From Bradyrhizobium sp. LHD-71 (GTDB lineage: Bacteria > Pseudomonadota > Alphaproteobacteria > Rhizobiales > Xanthobacteraceae), in NCBI RefSeq assembly GCF_031157255.1, contig NZ_JAVIFX010000037.1, positions 1-64,000 of the forward strand: a stretch of 64,000 bases of DNA, given 5' to 3'. A model generated the notes under the pieces. That model saw only the letters and a program-made list of their open reading frames with translations. It was not told where the DNA came from and made no database searches. Shown here piece after piece: positions 25,236 to 33,338 of the stretch (position 1 is the stretch's first letter; each line of letters starts with the position of its first letter). Position numbers and translations under genes: made by a program.

Positions 25236-26330
25236 ATGGCTGACGAACCCTCAACCGGCGGTATTGGCAGACACGGGGCAGGGCGCCTGCCGTCGGTCGA
25301 TGTGGACAGCTACAATGTCGAATTGAAGGACGAGGACGGCTTTGTCGGCGATCGCGCCAGCAAGGGCGCCTTTCAGGCGATCCTCGAAGGCTGGCGCAAG
25401 CCGTTGCGCAAGTCGGGCGACGACCCTTTCGGCAACAAGTCGTCGGCGGAAATCTCGAAAAAGCAGCTGGACGAGATCCTGGCCTCCGACGATGCCGAAG
25501 CCGCCGCCGTTGTCCTCGGCGCGGTGGAGGAGTTCGCCCAGGAGCTCGCCCATGTCACGCAGCGCTTCCTGAAGACAAAGGCTTGGAAGGGCACCGAAGC
25601 GATCGTCGTCGGTGGCGGCTTTCGTCTCAGCCGCATCGGCGAAATCGCAATCGCCCGGGCGAATATCATCCTGAAGTCAGAGGGTGAGAAGATCGACCTC
25701 TTTCCGATCCGCCATCATCCGGATGAAGCCGGCCTGATCGGCTGCCTGCATATCGCTCCGTCGTGGATCTTCGAGGCCTATGATTCGATCCTGGCCGTCG
25801 ATATCGGCGGCACCAACATCCGCTGCGGCGTGGTCGAGCCGAGACAGGACAAGTCAGCTGATCTGTCGAAAGCGCGGGTCTGGCGCTCGCAACTCTGGAA
25901 GCATGCCAACGGCGAGCCGACCCGCGAAAGCGCGGTGAAGAAGCTCGCGAAGATGCTGAAGGAGCTGATCAAGGAGGCGGAAAGCGAAGGTCTCAAGCTC
26001 GCGCCTTTCATCGGCGTGGCCTGCCCGGGCGTGATCGACGCTGACGGCAGCATCGAGAAAGGCGCGCAGAACCTTCCCGGCAACTGGGAGAGCAGCAAGT
26101 TCAACCTGCCCACCGCGCTCATCGAGGCCATCCCTGAGATCGGCGGTCACGACACCGCGGTGCTGATGCACAATGACGGCGTGGCGCAAGGCTTGAGCGA
26201 GGTGCCATTCATGCAGGACTTCAAGCGCTGGGGCGTGCTCACGATCGGCACCGGGCTCGGCAATGCACGCTTCACCATGCGCAAGGACAAGGCGAAGGCC
26301 AAGGATGAAAAGGAGGAGGAGAAGGCCTGA
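25236..26330 (+). CDS. ROK-family sugar-kinase-like protein with permuted motif order
   Basis: The product has 364 residues from the ATG at 25236 (GAAAGGGG 7 nt before it). Residues 100-174 hold what is normally the C-terminal part of ROK kinases: EAIVVGGGF (adenosine motif, 122-129) and DEAGLIGCLHIAP (connect-2, 163-175). Residues 185-200 hold the normally N-terminal phosphate-1 motif (ILAVDIGGTNIRCGVV). They are followed by GVACPGVIDADGSIE (connect-1 region), HNDGVAQG with the catalytic Asp314, and GTGLGN (phosphate-2, 338-343), after which only a charged tail remains. So all ATP-grasping motifs of the sugar kinase fold are present but circularly permuted. The Zn-binding GHxxC-xCGxxGC motif is absent. 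It may phosphorylate a sugar or act as a regulator. Confidence 0.75.
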   Translation: MADEPSTGGIGRHGAGRLPSVDVDSYNVELKDEDGFVGDRASKGAFQAILEGWRKPLRKSGDDPFGNKSSAEISKKQLDEILASDDAEAAAVVLGAVEEFAQELAHVTQRFLKTKAWKGTEAIVVGGGFRLSRIGEIAIARANIILKSEGEKIDLFPIRHHPDEAGLIGCLHIAPSWIFEAYDSILAVDIGGTNIRCGVVEPRQDKSADLSKARVWRSQLWKHANGEPTRESAVKKLAKMLKELIKEAESEGLKLAPFIGVACPGVIDADGSIEKGAQNLPGNWESSKFNLPTALIEAIPEIGGHDTAVLMHNDGVAQGLSEVPFMQDFKRWGVLTIGTGLGNARFTMRKDKAKAKDEKEEEKA

Positions 26331-26336
26331 CGGGCT

Positions 26337-26357
26337 GAGGCGGCGCGCCAGCGCCTC
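26337..26357 (+). terminator. Possible hairpin terminator after the ROK gene
   Basis: GAGGCG pairs with CGCCTC across a 9-nt loop, starting 6 nt after the stop codon. No T-tract follows, so termination would be weak or factor-assisted. Confidence 0.3.
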
Positions 26358-26435
26358 GCATAGGCACTTTCAAGCGGTCGAACTCACTGCTATGCGGTTG
26401 TCTGGCTGAGACACTGATGCCGGAATGCCACCTCG

Positions 26436-27302
26436 ATGCGCGCAACGCTGATCGGCCTGACAGCGATCCTGATGTGGTCGCTGCTCGCAGCGCTGACGGT
26501 GGCGACCGGGCGCATACCGCCATTCCAGCTGGCAGCCATCACATTCGCCATCGGCGCGTGCGTCGGTCCACTGACCTGGACCGTGCGTGGGGAAGGATTG
26601 AGCGCGTTGCGGCAGCCGATGGTCGCCTGGCTCGTCGGCGTCGGTGGCCTGTTCGGCTATCACGCATTGTATTTCCTGTCGCTGCGGCACGCGCCGCCGG
26701 CGGAAGCCGGGCTCGTCAACTACCTCTGGCCGCTGTTGATCGTCTTGTTCTCCGCGTTCCTGCCCGGTGAACGGCTCGCGCCGCATCACATCATTGGTGC
26801 GCTGCTCGGGCTTGCGGGCACGGTCATGCTGTTTGCGGGACGCGGCGTGTCGGGATTCGAATGGCAGCACGCGCCGGGGTTCCTGGCCGCGTTCATCGCG
26901 GCCTTCCTCTGGGCGATCTATTCGGTGGCCTCACGGCGGCTGAAGCATGTGCCGACCGATGCAGTGGCAGGCTTTTGCGCGATGACGGCGCTGCTCGCGG
27001 CCGTATGTCACCTGATGCTGGAAACGACCGTCTGGCCGGAGACGCCCGGCCAATGGCTGGCCGTGCTGGCGCTCGGCATCGGCCCGGTGGGAGCAGCATT
27101 CTACGCCTGGGATGTCGGCATGAAGCGCGGCGACATCCGCGTCATCGGCGCTGCGTCCTACGCGACGCCGCTGCTGTCGACCGGCTTTCTGATCCTCGCC
27201 GGTTTTGCGGAGGCCACCGCTACGCTCGCACTCGCCGCACTGCTGATCGCCGGCGGCGGCCTGATTGCCGCAAAGGACATGTTCCGCATCAAGCGGGACT
27301 AA
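26436..27302 (+). CDS. EamA-family transporter, YddG-like
   Basis: The product has 288 residues and ten membrane helices in two repeats. FGYHALYFLSLRHAPPAEAGLVNYLWPLLIVLFSAFLPGERL is the characteristic first-repeat end of the YddG-like branch, whose Escherichia coli member exports aromatic amino acids. GPVGAAFYAWDVGMKRGDIRVIG is the second-repeat counterpart. The substrate here is not shown. The 3' end overlaps the convergent flavin-reductase gene by 3 nt. Confidence 0.85.
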   Translation: MRATLIGLTAILMWSLLAALTVATGRIPPFQLAAITFAIGACVGPLTWTVRGEGLSALRQPMVAWLVGVGGLFGYHALYFLSLRHAPPAEAGLVNYLWPLLIVLFSAFLPGERLAPHHIIGALLGLAGTVMLFAGRGVSGFEWQHAPGFLAAFIAAFLWAIYSVASRRLKHVPTDAVAGFCAMTALLAAVCHLMLETTVWPETPGQWLAVLALGIGPVGAAFYAWDVGMKRGDIRVIGAASYATPLLSTGFLILAGFAEATATLALAALLIAGGGLIAAKDMFRIKRD

Positions 27303-27991
27303 ACGCGAGCCGCGGGACGATACAGCGCCTCCGGAATCTCGGCGAGCTCGGAGCGCTGCAGCTTGCCTGGCGCGAGGCCATAGAACTGCTGAAAGCTCAT
27401 GATCAGCGGCCGCCATTTGTCCGGGTCGACACGGTTCTCCTCGCCCTCCATCATGACGCGCGGGTCGAGGTGGATGCGGGTGATGTTGACCTCGATCGCC
27501 GCCAGATGCCCGCGTATCATGGCATCATCCTGCGCGACGCGATGCAGGCCCTCGACCTTCGCCTCGAGATGCACCGGACACTCGGCAGCGCGCGGAGCCG
27601 CGACCGTCTCGCCAGCAAGCGGGGTCAGGCCGGCGATGCCGAACTTGTCCTTCTCGTAGCGATAGCCACGCTTGATCTTGTTGGCAGGAACAGGATTGGA
27701 GCCGGTCGTGCGCGCAAGCTTGTCGACTGCGGCCACCATGTCTGCAGACGGAAGGTTGAGAACGCATTCGCCGGTGCGCAGCATGTTCTCGGTGGTCTTC
27801 GACTTCGTGCCGAGCCCCAGCATGCAGCGCCAGCCGAGCCACCACGCCGAAGACATCGGCGCGAGATTATAGGAGCCGTCCTCGTTGGTCGTGCCGATCA
27901 GAACCACCGGCGTTCCGAAGTAGAGGATGGCCGGCTCCGCAACCTGGTGCGTCGGCATCGGTCTGGAGGAATTGTCGACGACGATGTGCAT
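27299..27991 (-). CDS. Flavin reductase-like (DIM6/NTAB) FMN-binding protein
   Basis: The product has 230 residues from the ATG at 27991, which has GGAG 7 nt upstream. The ATG at 28003 lacks one. Flavin-binding split-barrel features are VVLIGTTNEDGSYNLAPMSSAWWLGW (about 28-53), where the N-x-AP-x-S motif contacts FMN, TENMLRTGECVLNLP, and a longer C-terminal end. Family members reduce FMN or bind it for oxygenase partners. No oxygenase partner is next door, so the role is open. Confidence 0.8.
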   Translation of the reverse strand: MHIVVDNSSRPMPTHQVAEPAILYFGTPVVLIGTTNEDGSYNLAPMSSAWWLGWRCMLGLGTKSKTTENMLRTGECVLNLPSADMVAAVDKLARTTGSNPVPANKIKRGYRYEKDKFGIAGLTPLAGETVAAPRAAECPVHLEAKVEGLHRVAQDDAMIRGHLAAIEVNITRIHLDPRVMMEGEENRVDPDKWRPLIMSFQQFYGLAPGKLQRSELAEIPEALYRPAARV

Positions 27992-28078
27992 TGCTGGCTC
28001 CATTCATTGCTGTTGGAGCCAACGTAGTGAGCGCTGCATGCCTGACCCACCCGAATCCCGACAAGATGGCGGTTCGGG

Positions 28079-28507
28079 TTAGGGAACGAAATCCGGCGCC
28101 GCCAGCTCAAAACCCGCGAAATCAAATCCGGGCGCGACCGTGCAGCCGACGAGCGTCCAATCGCCGGTGCTGTGTGCCGCCTGCCAGGCATGCGCCGGCA
28201 CCACCGCTTGCGGCGTTTCGCCTGCGGCGAGGCCCGGCCCCAGCCGGACCGAACGGCGCTGCCCGCTATCGACGATTTCGAGCGCGAGCGCAGCGCCTGC
28301 GTAATGATGCCAGATCTCGACCGCGTCGATGCGGTGCCAGTGCGAGCGTTCACCACGCGCGAGCAGGAAAAAAATGGCAGTCGAAGCCGCACGTCCCTGC
28401 GTGTCCGTGCGCGGATCGCGAAACGTCTCGCGATAGTGGCCGCCTTCCGGATGTGGCTTCAGTTCGAGCCGCGCGACGATGTCGGCCGCCGTCAGCAAGG
28501 CAGCCAT
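28079..28507 (-). CDS. Cupin_5 (DUF985) family protein
   Basis: The product has 142 residues. The cupin barrel starts LELKPHPEGGHYRETFR and holds AIFFLLARGERSHWHRIDAVEIWHHYAG with the metal-ligand histidines (HWHR, E, HHY), then AGETPQAVVPAHAWQAA and VGCTVAPGFDFAGFEL, the family end. The reaction is unknown; related proteins bind a metal and small sugars or acids. The start codon overlaps the gloB stop codon by one base (TGATG), so translation is likely coupled to gloB. Confidence 0.85.
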   Translation of the reverse strand: MAALLTAADIVARLELKPHPEGGHYRETFRDPRTDTQGRAASTAIFFLLARGERSHWHRIDAVEIWHHYAGAALALEIVDSGQRRSVRLGPGLAAGETPQAVVPAHAWQAAHSTGDWTLVGCTVAPGFDFAGFELAAPDFVP

Positions 28508-29274
28508 CAGGATCGGTTCTTTCGCTCGCGGATCTCACCGAACACGTCGGCGGCGCTCTTGCCGGACATGCCGAGGTGCGCTGCGACCGACGGCTCGTCG
28601 GCACGCAGGAACACGTTGGCCGTCTTCTCTTCGCCGAGCAGCGTCGGGATGGTCGGCTGGTTGGCCGCGCGTTGCCGTGCAACCTCGTCGGCACGCGTCT
28701 TCAGCGCGGCATTGTCAGGCTCGATGCCGAGCGCGAACTTCACATTCGCGGCAGTGTATTCGTGGCCGCAATAGAGGCGTGTGTCGTCGGGGAGCGCCCG
28801 CAGCTTCAGGAGCGATTCCCACATCATCGGGTAGGTGCCCTCGAACACCCGCCCACATCCGATCGAGAACAGCGTATCCGCGGCGAACAGTGCTTTCTCG
28901 GCGTCGAACATGTACGAGATATGGTCGAGTGTGTGTCCCGGCGTCTCCAGCACGCGCGCCGACAGCGTGCCGACCTTCACGGTGTCGCCTTCCTTCACGC
29001 GCAGATCGACATCGGCGATCGCCTTGGCCTTGTCGTTCGGCGCAACAACGCGGCATTTGTATTTCTGCTTCAGCTCGGCGACGCCGCCGACGTGGTCGCC
29101 ATGGTGATGCGTCACCAGAATGTCGGTCAGCTTCCAGCCTTCCTTCTCCAGCGTGGCGATGACGGGAGCCGCTTCCGGCGCATCGATCGACGCCGTGGCC
29201 TTCGTTGCCGGATCGTGAATGAGGTAGCCGTAATTATCGTTGAGGCAGGGAAAGATGCGGATTTCTGCGGCCAT
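28507..29274 (-). CDS. gloB: Hydroxyacylglutathione hydrolase (glyoxalase II)
   Basis: The product has 255 residues from the ATG at 29274, giving the usual start EIRIFPCLNDNYGYLIHD. The metallo-beta-lactamase motif THHHGDHVGG (about 79-88) binds the two metal ions, with LETPGHTLDHISY and YCGHEYT supplying further ligands. The C-terminal helical domain ends LRADEPSVAAHLGM, as in GloB. It hydrolyses S-lactoylglutathione to lactate and glutathione in methylglyoxal detoxification. It diverges from a methyltransferase gene, and the cupin gene follows with overlap. Confidence 0.93.
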   Translation of the reverse strand: MAAEIRIFPCLNDNYGYLIHDPATKATASIDAPEAAPVIATLEKEGWKLTDILVTHHHGDHVGGVAELKQKYKCRVVAPNDKAKAIADVDLRVKEGDTVKVGTLSARVLETPGHTLDHISYMFDAEKALFAADTLFSIGCGRVFEGTYPMMWESLLKLRALPDDTRLYCGHEYTAANVKFALGIEPDNAALKTRADEVARQRAANQPTIPTLLGEEKTANVFLRADEPSVAAHLGMSGKSAADVFGEIRERKNRS

Positions 29275-29395
29275 TGGTCGTTCCATTCTATGTACGCAGC
29301 CAATGCTAGCATGTTGCGGAGCGCGACGAAATGCGGTGTTAACGCCGTATCGCGGGCGCTCGTGATCCATCGCAGCAACATGATATGGTCGCCCT

Positions 29396-30139
29396 ATGAC
29401 TATCGACGTGATCGATCTGCGTAACTTCTACTCGACGCGGCTTGGCATTGTGACGCGCCGGCTGATCAATCGCGGCATTCGCGCGCGCTGGCCGAACGCG
29501 TCCGCGCAGCGGGTGGTCGGTGTCGGTTACTGCACGCCGTATCTCGGCCTGTTTCGCGAGGATGCGGAACGCTGCCTTGCATTCATGCCGGCAGCGCAGG
29601 GCGTGATGAAATGGCCGACGGCACGGCCGACGCTCGCTGCTCTGGTTGACGAGTTCGAGCTGCCGCTGCCGGATGCGTCGGTCGACCGGATGCTGCTCGT
29701 GCATGCGCTCGAAGTCTCCGACGATCCTGCCGAGCTGCTGCGCGAGATGTGGCGCGTGCTGACGCCGAGCGGGCGCATGATCGTCGTCCTGCCCAACCGC
29801 CGCGGGCCGTGGGCGCGGGCGGACAGCACGCCATTCGGGCACGGCCGCCCATATTCGCGTTCGCAACTGACGCAGCTGTTGCGCGAGACATGGTTTACGC
29901 CCGCCGCATGGAGTGAAGCGTTGCACATGCCGCCGATCAACTACGGTTGGTTTCTGCGTTCGGCGATGGCGTGGGAGCGGTTCGGCGCGGCGATCGCCTC
30001 ACCGTTTGCAGGCGTACACATCGTCGAGGCGACCAAGCAGGTCTATCGGCCGATCGCGGCGCGTCGCGAGCGACGCAGGCTCATTCCGACGATGGAGCCG
30101 GTGCTGGTGCCGACAACATCGCCACGTGATCAAAATTGA
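29396..30139 (+). CDS. SAM-dependent methyltransferase (class I) beside gloB
   Basis: The product has 247 residues. The Rossmann start is weakly marked (RVVGVGYCTPYLGLF), and the strongest match is the post-II region LPLPDASVDRMLLVHALEVSDDPAELLREMWRVLTPSGRMIVVLPNR, typical of type-11 methyltransferases. FGHGRPYSRSQLTQLL follows. The substrate is not known. It diverges from gloB, an arrangement I recognise from other alphaproteobacteria, and ends at a shared terminator hairpin with DUF4167. Confidence 0.8.
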   Translation: MTIDVIDLRNFYSTRLGIVTRRLINRGIRARWPNASAQRVVGVGYCTPYLGLFREDAERCLAFMPAAQGVMKWPTARPTLAALVDEFELPLPDASVDRMLLVHALEVSDDPAELLREMWRVLTPSGRMIVVLPNRRGPWARADSTPFGHGRPYSRSQLTQLLRETWFTPAAWSEALHMPPINYGWFLRSAMAWERFGAAIASPFAGVHIVEATKQVYRPIAARRERRRLIPTMEPVLVPTTSPRDQN

Positions 30140-30168
30140 GCCGCGAAGCGGTATCGCTCGCGGCTCAA
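30136..30168. terminator. Bidirectional terminator hairpin
   Basis: TTGAGCCGCGA(A)GCG pairs with CGCTCGCGGCTCAA around a GTAT loop, a 14-bp stem with one extra A. It starts at the stop codon of the methyltransferase and lies 35 nt past the 3' end of the convergent DUF4167 gene. AAAATT on one side and CAATCCAATT on the other give only weak T-tracts. Confidence 0.65.
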
Positions 30169-30202
30169 TCCAATTCAACGCTTAAATGGTGTTAGCTTTA
30201 AG

Positions 30203-30895
30203 CTACTCGCCCGCTGGTCCCTGGCCGAAGCCGTCGGGTGCCGGCTGCGGGCCTCCACCTTCAGGACGAGGGCCGTGATGGCGTCGGCGGCGGCGATGCT
30301 GGAAGCGATCGCCGCGTTCGCTGCGTTCACCGCCTTCTAAGCCGCCGGTGGGCTGCGGCTGGCTGCCCGTGATGAACGAGGGCAGGCGGTCGACATCGCC
30401 GTCATTTCCCTGCGTCTGCGGCTGCGGTCGATTCTCTCGAAACTGCGGTTCGCGCTGATAGGGCTGTTCGCGCGGCGGATAAGGCTGCTGTTGCGGTTGC
30501 GGCGCGAAACCAGGCTCGGCGCCGAAAGCGGAGAACTCGCCGTCGCTCTCTTCGCCCGTGTCCTCGCGAACGTCACCATCCGGCCGCTGTTGCTGATATT
30601 GCTGCGGCTGGTTCTGCCGGAATTGCTCCTGAGCCGCGGCGATGATGCGGAAGTAATGCTCGGCGTGCTGGTAATAGTTCTCCGCTGCCACCGGATCGCC
30701 CGAGCCTTGCGCGTCGCGCGCGAGCTGCACGTATTTCTCTGCAAGATGCGAAGCCGTGCCGCGGATCTTGATCTCCGGACCGTTCGATTCGTAGACCCGG
30801 GTCATCGGGTTCTGGCCACGCCGGTTGTTATTACCGCTGTGGCTGTGACCGCCGCCGCCGCGGTTCCGCATACGCTTGTTTTGACCGTTTCTCAT
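30203..30895 (-). CDS. DUF4167 domain protein
   Basis: The product has 230 residues. The conserved part is residues 1-92: MRNGQNKRMRNRGGG, then NPMTRVYESNGPEIKIRGTASHLAEKYVQLARDAQGSGDPVAAENYYQHAEHYFRI. The rest is a low-complexity tail rich in Gln, Pro, Arg and Glu, ending in a run of His/Arg (HRRRRRHHG). The basic start and tail suggest nucleic-acid or ribosome contact, but the family has no proven function. It is typically found next to prmC and prfA in Hyphomicrobiales, as here, though with a 456-nt gap. Confidence 0.9.
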   Translation of the reverse strand: MRNGQNKRMRNRGGGGHSHSGNNNRRGQNPMTRVYESNGPEIKIRGTASHLAEKYVQLARDAQGSGDPVAAENYYQHAEHYFRIIAAAQEQFRQNQPQQYQQQRPDGDVREDTGEESDGEFSAFGAEPGFAPQPQQQPYPPREQPYQREPQFRENRPQPQTQGNDGDVDRLPSFITGSQPQPTGGLEGGERSERGDRFQHRRRRRHHGPRPEGGGPQPAPDGFGQGPAGE

Positions 30896-31351
30896 GTCGC
30901 GCTTCTCATAACCCCGGATGTTGTCGAACTTTCAATATTTCTCCGCCGGCGGAAACAGGCCCGCCGTCGTTCTCACCAAGTCTTCTTCACCAAAGCCTTC
31001 AATCGATAACTCGTGCGGCCCTATCGGCGCGTTATCTCTGCCGCGCATGCCAACAGGCACGCCGGTCAAGGTGTCGTTGATGCTCAAAGCGTCGTCGTGA
31101 GTTCTCGCCGCAAAATCAGGCTTTCATTCGTTCCCGGTCATCGCAGTCGCGCAGCGCTTTCAGCCATCGCGTCCAATGTGACCTGCCCTTGGGTAGCCGC
31201 TTGATCGTCGGGCCTGCTCCTTTTGAGTGCCGCTTTCAGCATCTCCACCCGCAGCGTCTGCGAGGCTAGCGGCCCGGAACCGATCTCTGACGGGAAGCTA
31301 ATCGCTCTTGGCGGATAATCCAAGGGGTATTTTCGTGTTTTTTAGGAGCCG
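30896..31351. other. Intergenic stretch between prmC and DUF4167, no gene seen
   Basis: A 456-nt gap on the downstream side of prmC. Open frames are short and featureless. It should hold the DUF4167 promoter, but I cannot point to one with confidence. Confidence 0.5.
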
Positions 31352-32239
31352 TCAGCTGACCGGTTTGCGGCCCCAGACAACGCGTGGAATTCCGGCCAGA
31401 TCCGGCCGATGTGGCCTGATTGTGTGGAGGCCTGAAAGCTGCATCAGCTCCGCGACTTCGTCAGCCTGTCCCTTGCCGACCTCAAGCGCAAATGCGCCGC
31501 CCGGCTCGAGCAGACTTGCAATGTCACGCGCCATCGCGCGATAGGCAACGAGTCCGTCGCTGCCGCCGTCGAGCGCGCGACGTGGATCGTAGTCGCGTAC
31601 CTCGCGCGCCAACGTCGCGATGTCGGCACGGACGATGTAAGGCGGATTCGAGACAATGAGATCAAACGGGCCTGCAAGCTTCTCGCAGTAATCGGATTCG
31701 ATGAACGTCGCGCGGGCACCGATGCCGAGTTGTTCGGCGTTGGCGGTCGCCGTGCGCAGTGCGCCGGGGCTGATGTCGGTGCCGATGCCGATTGCGCTTG
31801 GCAGCTCGTGCAACAACGCCAAGAGGATCGCGCCGGACCCGGTGCCGATATCGGCGATGCGCAAGGGCTCGATCGGCTCGCCCGCAGACCGAACGAGTTC
31901 GAGGGCCGCTTCCACCACGGTCTCGGTATCGGCGCGCGGCACCAGCGTGTCGGCGGAGAGCGAAAGCCGCAAGCCCCAGAATTCCTTCTCGCCTAGAATG
32001 CGCGCGATCGGTTCGTACTTCAGGTGGCGTTCGGCGAATGTTGACAGCGCGCGCCGTTCGTCGTTCGTCAGCAGCCGTTGTGCCGCCACCGTCATGCCGG
32101 TCAGGTCAAGCCGGGTGACGGCACCGACGAGCATGCGCGCGTCGAGATCGGGTGAATCGAGATCTGCGGCCTTGAATCGGCGTGTCAGTTCGCGACGCGC
32201 CGCTTCGATCGACAAGCCAGCAAGATGGTCGTCGCTCAT
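31352..32239 (-). CDS. prmC: Release factor glutamine methyltransferase
   Basis: The product has 295 residues. PrmC methylates the Gln of the GGQ motif of release factors RF1 and RF2. An N-terminal helical domain binds the release factor ([29 protein letters not shown] about 83-111), followed by [15 protein letters not shown] (motif I) and [10 protein letters not shown], the NPPY catalytic motif. Its start overlaps the prfA stop as ATGA, so the pair is translationally coupled and substrate and enzyme are made together. Confidence 0.95.
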   Translation of the reverse strand: MSDDHLAGLSIEAARRELTRRFKAADLDSPDLDARMLVGAVTRLDLTGMTVAAQRLLTNDERRALSTFAERHLKYEPIARILGEKEFWGLRLSLSADTLVPRADTETVVEAALELVRSAGEPIEPLRIADIGTGSGAILLALLHELPSAIGIGTDISPGALRTATANAEQLGIGARATFIESDYCEKLAGPFDLIVSNPPYIVRADIATLAREVRDYDPRRALDGGSDGLVAYRAMARDIASLLEPGGAFALEVGKGQADEVAELMQLSGLHTIRPHRPDLAGIPRVVWGRKPVS

Positions 32240-33315
32240 GCCGCCGCACCTTCGGCTGCAAGCAGGGCCGCCTGATGCTCGGTTGTCAACGCATCGATGA
32301 GCTCATGCAGCGCCTCGCCCGAGATCACCTGCGGCAGCTTGTAGAGCGTCAGGTTGATGCGATGGTCGGTGACGCGTCCTTGCGGAAAATTGTAGGTGCG
32401 GATGCGCTCGGAACGGTCGCCGGAGCCAACCTGGCCGCGCCGCTCGGCCGAACGCTCCTGATCGCGACGCTGCTTTTCGGCGTCGTAGAGTCGCGCCCGC
32501 AACAGCGCCATCGCCTTGGCGCGATTGCGGTGCTGAGACCGATCATCCTGCATGCTGACGACGATGCCGCTCGGCAGGTGGGTGATGCGGATCGCCGATT
32601 CGGTCTTGTTGACATGCTGGCCGCCGGCGCCTTGCGAACGCATCGTCTCGATCTTCAACTCCGACTCGTTGATCTCGACGTCGACGTCCTCAGCTTCTGG
32701 TAGCACTGCAACAGTTGCGGCCGACGTATGAATGCGGCCAGAGGCTTCGGTGTCCGGAACGCGCTGCACGCGGTGCACACCGGACTCGAATTTCAGCTTC
32801 GCATAGGCGCCGCGGCCTTCGATCGCTGCGATGATTTCCTTGAAGCCGCCGACAGTCCCTTCGCTGGCGGAGATGACCTCGACCTTCCATCCCCGAAGCG
32901 CGGCGAAGCGCTCGTACATGCGGAACAGGTCGCCGGCGAACAACGAGGCTTCGTCGCCGCCCGTACCGGCGCGAATCTCGAGCACCACGCTGCGCTCGTC
33001 CATGGCGTCCTTCGGAAGCAGCGCAACGCGAATCTGCTGCTCGAGCGCGACACGCTTTTGCTCGAGCGTGGGGCGCTCGCCTTCCGCGAGCTGGCGCATC
33101 TCGTCATCGGTCGACGGGTCAGCGATCAGCGCGTCGATATCCTTGATTTCCATCTGCGCCGAACGATAGGCCTTAACCGCATCGACGACGGGTGTGAGCT
33201 CCGACAATTCCCGTGTCGCGCGCACATAGGTCTCGGCGTTGACCTGTCCGAGCAGTTCAGCCTCGAGCGTCGCGTGACGCGCCAGCAGGATGTCGAGTTT
33301 GACGTTGGGGAGCAT
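32236..33315 (-). CDS. prfA: Peptide chain release factor 1
   Basis: The product has 359 residues, standard for RF1. The stop-codon reading PxT loop region precedes the catalytic GGQ in [51 protein letters not shown] marks domain 2. It ends translation at UAA and UAG. The methyltransferase prmC follows with overlapping codons. ptsP lies upstream on the same strand with a 23-nt gap, so one operon is likely. Confidence 0.97.
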   Translation of the reverse strand: MLPNVKLDILLARHATLEAELLGQVNAETYVRATRELSELTPVVDAVKAYRSAQMEIKDIDALIADPSTDDEMRQLAEGERPTLEQKRVALEQQIRVALLPKDAMDERSVVLEIRAGTGGDEASLFAGDLFRMYERFAALRGWKVEVISASEGTVGGFKEIIAAIEGRGAYAKLKFESGVHRVQRVPDTEASGRIHTSAATVAVLPEAEDVDVEINESELKIETMRSQGAGGQHVNKTESAIRITHLPSGIVVSMQDDRSQHRNRAKAMALLRARLYDAEKQRRDQERSAERRGQVGSGDRSERIRTYNFPQGRVTDHRINLTLYKLPQVISGEALHELIDALTTEHQAALLAAEGAAA

Positions 33316-33338
33316 GACAATAATCTAGACGGCGTGGG

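Noticed and set aside
26900-27120. GGATTCGAATGG-like T-loop inside the YddG-like gene region
   Set aside because: It lies in a coding frame and lacks acceptor and anticodon stems.
26500-28030. 388-codon plus-strand frame (26861-28027) across the transporter end and flavin reductase
   Set aside because: It crosses two convergent real genes in other frames and has no homology-like features.
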